Shown here in pieces: positions 13,347 through 15,361 of a stretch of DNA of 15,361 nt. Origin of the DNA: an uncultured bacterium (GTDB lineage Bacteria > Bacillota > Clostridia > Lachnospirales > Lachnospiraceae); contig CAJMRM010000060.1 of NCBI GenBank assembly GCA_905215775.1, positions 1 through 15,361 of the forward strand, given 5' to 3'. Within the stretch, counting starts at the first letter, position 1. Each line of letters starts with the position of its first letter. The notes beneath the pieces are model-generated. The model had not been told where the DNA came from, searched no databases, and saw only the letters and a list, made by a program, of their open reading frames with translations. A program made the translations under genes and the position numbers.

Positions 13347-13786
13347 CCTCTTTTTCCCGGTTCAAGGAAGCGTTCCGGCTGAAAGAGGCGGACGCTTCCC
13401 AGTATTCGCCGCTGGTGCTGGCATACGTCGGAGACGCGGTCTATGAGATCATGATCCGCACCAAGGTGGTCAACGACGGCAACGTCCAGGTAAACAAGCT
13501 CCATAAGCATACGGCAGGGCTTGTGAAGGCGTCGGCCCAGATGAAGCTCCTTCTGGCTGTATGGGAGGAGCTGACCGAGGAGGAAAAGACGGTCTGCCGC
13601 CGGGGGAGGAATGCCAAATCCGGCTCCATGGCCAAAAACGCCACTATGAAGGAGTACCGCATGGCCACAGGCTTTGAGGCCCTGGTGGGATATCTTTACC
13701 TGGCGGAGCAGTTTGACCGGCTCACGGAGCTGGTGAGCCTGGGACTTGAAAAAATCGGAGAACTGAAAGAGGAAGATGGAAGATGA
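13331..13786 (+). CDS. mrnC: Mini-ribonuclease III
   Basis: 151-aa RNase III-like protein without a double-stranded-RNA-binding domain, the usual form of Mini-III, which trims 23S rRNA precursor ends in Firmicutes. The catalytic region LAYVGDAVYE has the acidic residues Asp35 and Glu39. RRGRNAKS and the helix YRMATGFEALVGYLYL supply the second family signature. The start ATG lies inside the end of cysS (16-base overlap), with GAGGGAG just upstream, and the stop overlaps the rlmB start as ATGA, so the three genes are translationally coupled. The order cysS-mrnC-rlmB is conserved in Bacillus and many Clostridia. Confidence 0.96.
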   Translation: METGVTSFSRFKEAFRLKEADASQYSPLVLAYVGDAVYEIMIRTKVVNDGNVQVNKLHKHTAGLVKASAQMKLLLAVWEELTEEEKTVCRRGRNAKSGSMAKNATMKEYRMATGFEALVGYLYLAEQFDRLTELVSLGLEKIGELKEEDGR

Positions 13787-14532
13787 GATACGAAGAACTG
13801 ACCATAGAGGGCCGCAACGCGGTCCTGGAGGCGTTCCGGGCAGGAAAGCCCATTGACCGCCTGTTTGTCCTGGACGGATGCCAGGACGGGCCTGTAAAGA
13901 GCATTGTGCGGGAAGCGAAAAAGCACGACACCATCATCACCTTTGTACCCCGGGAGCGTCTGGACCAGATGTCGGAAACGGGCCATCACCAGGGAGTCAT
14001 CGCCTATGGGGCGGCTTATGAGTACGCAGAGGTGGAGGATATGCTGAAGGCTGCCGAGAAAAAGGGAGAACCGCCGTTTCTGATCCTTCTGGACGGCATT
14101 GAGGATCCCCATAACCTGGGAGCCATAATCCGGACGGCCAACCTGGCAGGGGCCCACGGCGTCATCATTCCCAAGCGCCGCGCGTCCGGGCTTACGGCCA
14201 CGGTGGCAAGGACATCAGCCGGAGCGCTGAATTATACACCGGTGGCCAAGGTGACCAACCTGGCGGCCACCATCGAGGAGCTGAAAAAACGCGGCCTGTG
14301 GTTTGTCTGCGCCGACATGGGCGGGGATGTGATGTACCGGGTGAACCTGACGGGCCCCATCGGCCTGGTGGTGGGCAACGAAGGCGACGGCGTCAGCCGC
14401 CTGGTTCGGGAAAAATGCGATATGATGGCCTCCATTCCCATGCAGGGGCAGATCGATTCCTTAAACGCGTCTGTGGCCGCCGGAGTGCTGGCCTATGAGA
14501 TCGTGAGACAGAGGATGGGAAAGAAGCTGTAA
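13783..14532 (+). CDS. rlmB: 23S rRNA 2'-O-methyltransferase, RlmB/TrmH family
   Basis: 249-aa SpoU/TrmH-family enzyme that 2'-O-methylates a guanosine in 23S rRNA (G2251 in E. coli numbering) using S-adenosylmethionine. It has the N-terminal substrate-binding domain (EGRNAVLEAFRAGKPIDRLF) and the knotted SPOUT domain with its three motifs: DPHNLGAIIRTANLAGAHGV, LVVGNEGDGV and IPMQGQIDSLNASVAAGVLAYE. Length is typical. It overlaps mrnC by four bases (ATGA) and ends the operon 8 bases before a strong terminator. In Bacillus the next genes are yacP and sigH; here a convergent surface-type gene follows. Confidence 0.96.
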   Translation: MRYEELTIEGRNAVLEAFRAGKPIDRLFVLDGCQDGPVKSIVREAKKHDTIITFVPRERLDQMSETGHHQGVIAYGAAYEYAEVEDMLKAAEKKGEPPFLILLDGIEDPHNLGAIIRTANLAGAHGVIIPKRRASGLTATVARTSAGALNYTPVAKVTNLAATIEELKKRGLWFVCADMGGDVMYRVNLTGPIGLVVGNEGDGVSRLVREKCDMMASIPMQGQIDSLNASVAAGVLAYEIVRQRMGKKL

Positions 14533-14539
14533 TAGAAAA

Positions 14540-14577
14540 ACGGGCGGATACGGGTTGTGCGTATCCGTCCGTTTTTT
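14540..14577. terminator. Bidirectional terminator between rlmB and the DUF4397 gene
   Basis: 13-bp stem ACGGGCGGATACG / CGTATCCGTCCGT (one G-T pair), loop GGTTGTG, T6 on the right and A5 on the left. It serves both convergent genes. Confidence 0.92.
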
Positions 14578-14586
14578 GCAGAAGGC

Positions 14587-15361
14587 TCAGCTTTCCAGGG
14601 TGTATACCCGGTACAGGTTGGACCAGGGATTCCCGATGATATAGGAGGTATAGACCCGGCCCGGCCGCACGCGGACGTTGAAGCTCAGGATCGGGTTGTT
14701 TACCGTACAGGCGGAGCAGCCGCCGGTGATGGCCGCCAGGAGGATCACCGGAAGCTCTGCAAAGCCTGTCAGGGACGCCTGGGAGGCGGTGACGAAGAAT
14801 GTATAGTTTCCGGCTGCCGTCTGCTTAAAGGTGGTCACATCCTTAAAGCCTACGCCGCCGAAGACGATCTGGTTGTTGAAGGTGCGGACGTCATAATTGG
14901 AGCCGCTGTAAGACATATTGGCCACGCGGAGGCAGCCATAGCCTGCGGGCATATTGGTGCAGCCCATGTCGGAAACCCGGGAGAGGGTGATGCCGCCCGG
15001 CGTGTCTAAGAGTACCATGGTCACCTTCTCCCCCGAAATGAAGGATAAGGTCCTCTGATACAGGGCGGGGCCGTTGGTGCGGCGCACGGTGACGGTATGG
15101 AAGCCGTCGGACACCTGGATGTAGGAGGACACGGTGGCGAAGGTGGATCCGGAGAAAACATTCCTTCCGTCAATGAATACGTCCAGATCCTGGCCATTGG
15201 TGGAGGCGTTCAGGAAACGGACCTGGCTGGAATAGGCAGAGGACGGAGGGAAGGGCGCCGGGAAGGGAAAGACCGGAGGCTCCGGCCATGGAAATGGATT
15301 GCCCGGCCATACAGGCTCGCCGCCTGGAGGGGCTACGGGTGTGGTGGGGACGCCGGCCAGG
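14587..15361 (-). CDS. DUF4397-domain protein with proline-rich N-terminal linker (partial)
   Basis: The open frame runs from the stop at 14587 to the right window edge without a stop, so at least 258 residues are coded here and the N-terminus is missing. GTG 15132 is only an internal codon. The first visible ~50 residues are a proline/aromatic linker (for example PVWPGNPFPWPEPPVFPFP). Then comes VRFLNASTNGQDLDVFIDG, the opening of a DUF4397 beta-sandwich, followed by FATVSSYIQVSDGFHTVTV, a second repeat-like half with AYGCLRVANMSYSGSNYDV-type strands, and a CSAC pair near the C-terminus. DUF4397 proteins are usually secreted or cell-surface; the linker fits a wall- or spore-surface protein (inference). 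It is convergent with rlmB. Confidence 0.85.
   Translation of the reverse strand, partial: LAGVPTTPVAPPGGEPVWPGNPFPWPEPPVFPFPAPFPPSSAYSSQVRFLNASTNGQDLDVFIDGRNVFSGSTFATVSSYIQVSDGFHTVTVRRTNGPALYQRTLSFISGEKVTMVLLDTPGGITLSRVSDMGCTNMPAGYGCLRVANMSYSGSNYDVRTFNNQIVFGGVGFKDVTTFKQTAAGNYTFFVTASQASLTGFAELPVILLAAITGGCSACTVNNPILSFNVRVRPGRVYTSYIIGNPWSNLYRVYTLES

Noticed and set aside
14557..15009. 150-codon plus-strand ORF after rlmB
   Set aside because: It starts in the terminator and is antisense to the DUF4397 frame, which is open to the window edge and has coherent domain sequence.
1..15361. CRISPR arrays, insertion sequences, phage genes
   Set aside because: No regularly spaced repeats beyond the four 11-bp-period heptamers, no transposase, integrase or phage proteins in any frame.

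Overview
The window looks like chromosome of a Gram-positive anaerobe of the Lachnospiraceae / Clostridium cluster XIVa type. This is inferred from purine-rich AGGAGG ribosome sites before nearly every gene, consensus sigma-A promoters, GAAC-N4-GTTC SOS boxes of Firmicutes type, the core block ispF-cysS-mrnC-rlmB, and moderately GC-rich genes with AT-rich promoters. No species is claimed.

Layout. 1-54 is the 3' part of an elongator tRNA-Met, followed by a hairpin that can terminate in both directions. 124-543 (minus) is a doubtful small membrane ORF. 544-889 is an AT-rich stretch ending in a strong promoter for an 84-aa coiled-coil protein. 1262-5391 is a carbon-catabolic cluster: a SorC-family regulator, then from a promoter with an operator-like dyad a DhaL-like kinase subunit, a DhaK-like kinase subunit, an LsrF-type class I aldolase and a small VOC-like protein. 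5435-5472 closes it. 5537-9596 is a two-component / ABC-transporter module of the lantibiotic or bacitracin resistance type: OmpR-family regulator, histidine kinase, ATPase and two permeases. Four TGCAAGG-type repeats spaced exactly 11 bp lie in front of the ATPase. The kinase has two single-base frameshifts and the first permease looks internally deleted, so the module may be decaying here.

9639-10082 is a perfect TTGACA-N17-TATAAT promoter with one SOS box inside the spacer and another just downstream, driving an unrecognised 105-aa protein. 10202-10275 is a complete tRNA-Met identical to the fragment at 1-54. 10324-14577 is a housekeeping operon: a divergent diacylglycerol-kinase-family protein, IspF, CysS, Mini-III RNase and RlmB, with short gaps or overlaps. 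A bidirectional terminator separates it from a convergent, partial, proline-rich DUF4397 protein that runs off the right edge.

The most notable items are the SOS-controlled unknown small gene, the SorC/DhaL/DhaK/LsrF cluster that recalls autoinducer-2 processing but has no LsrK or LsrG, and the damaged peptide-sensing transporter module with its regulator-binding repeats still intact.
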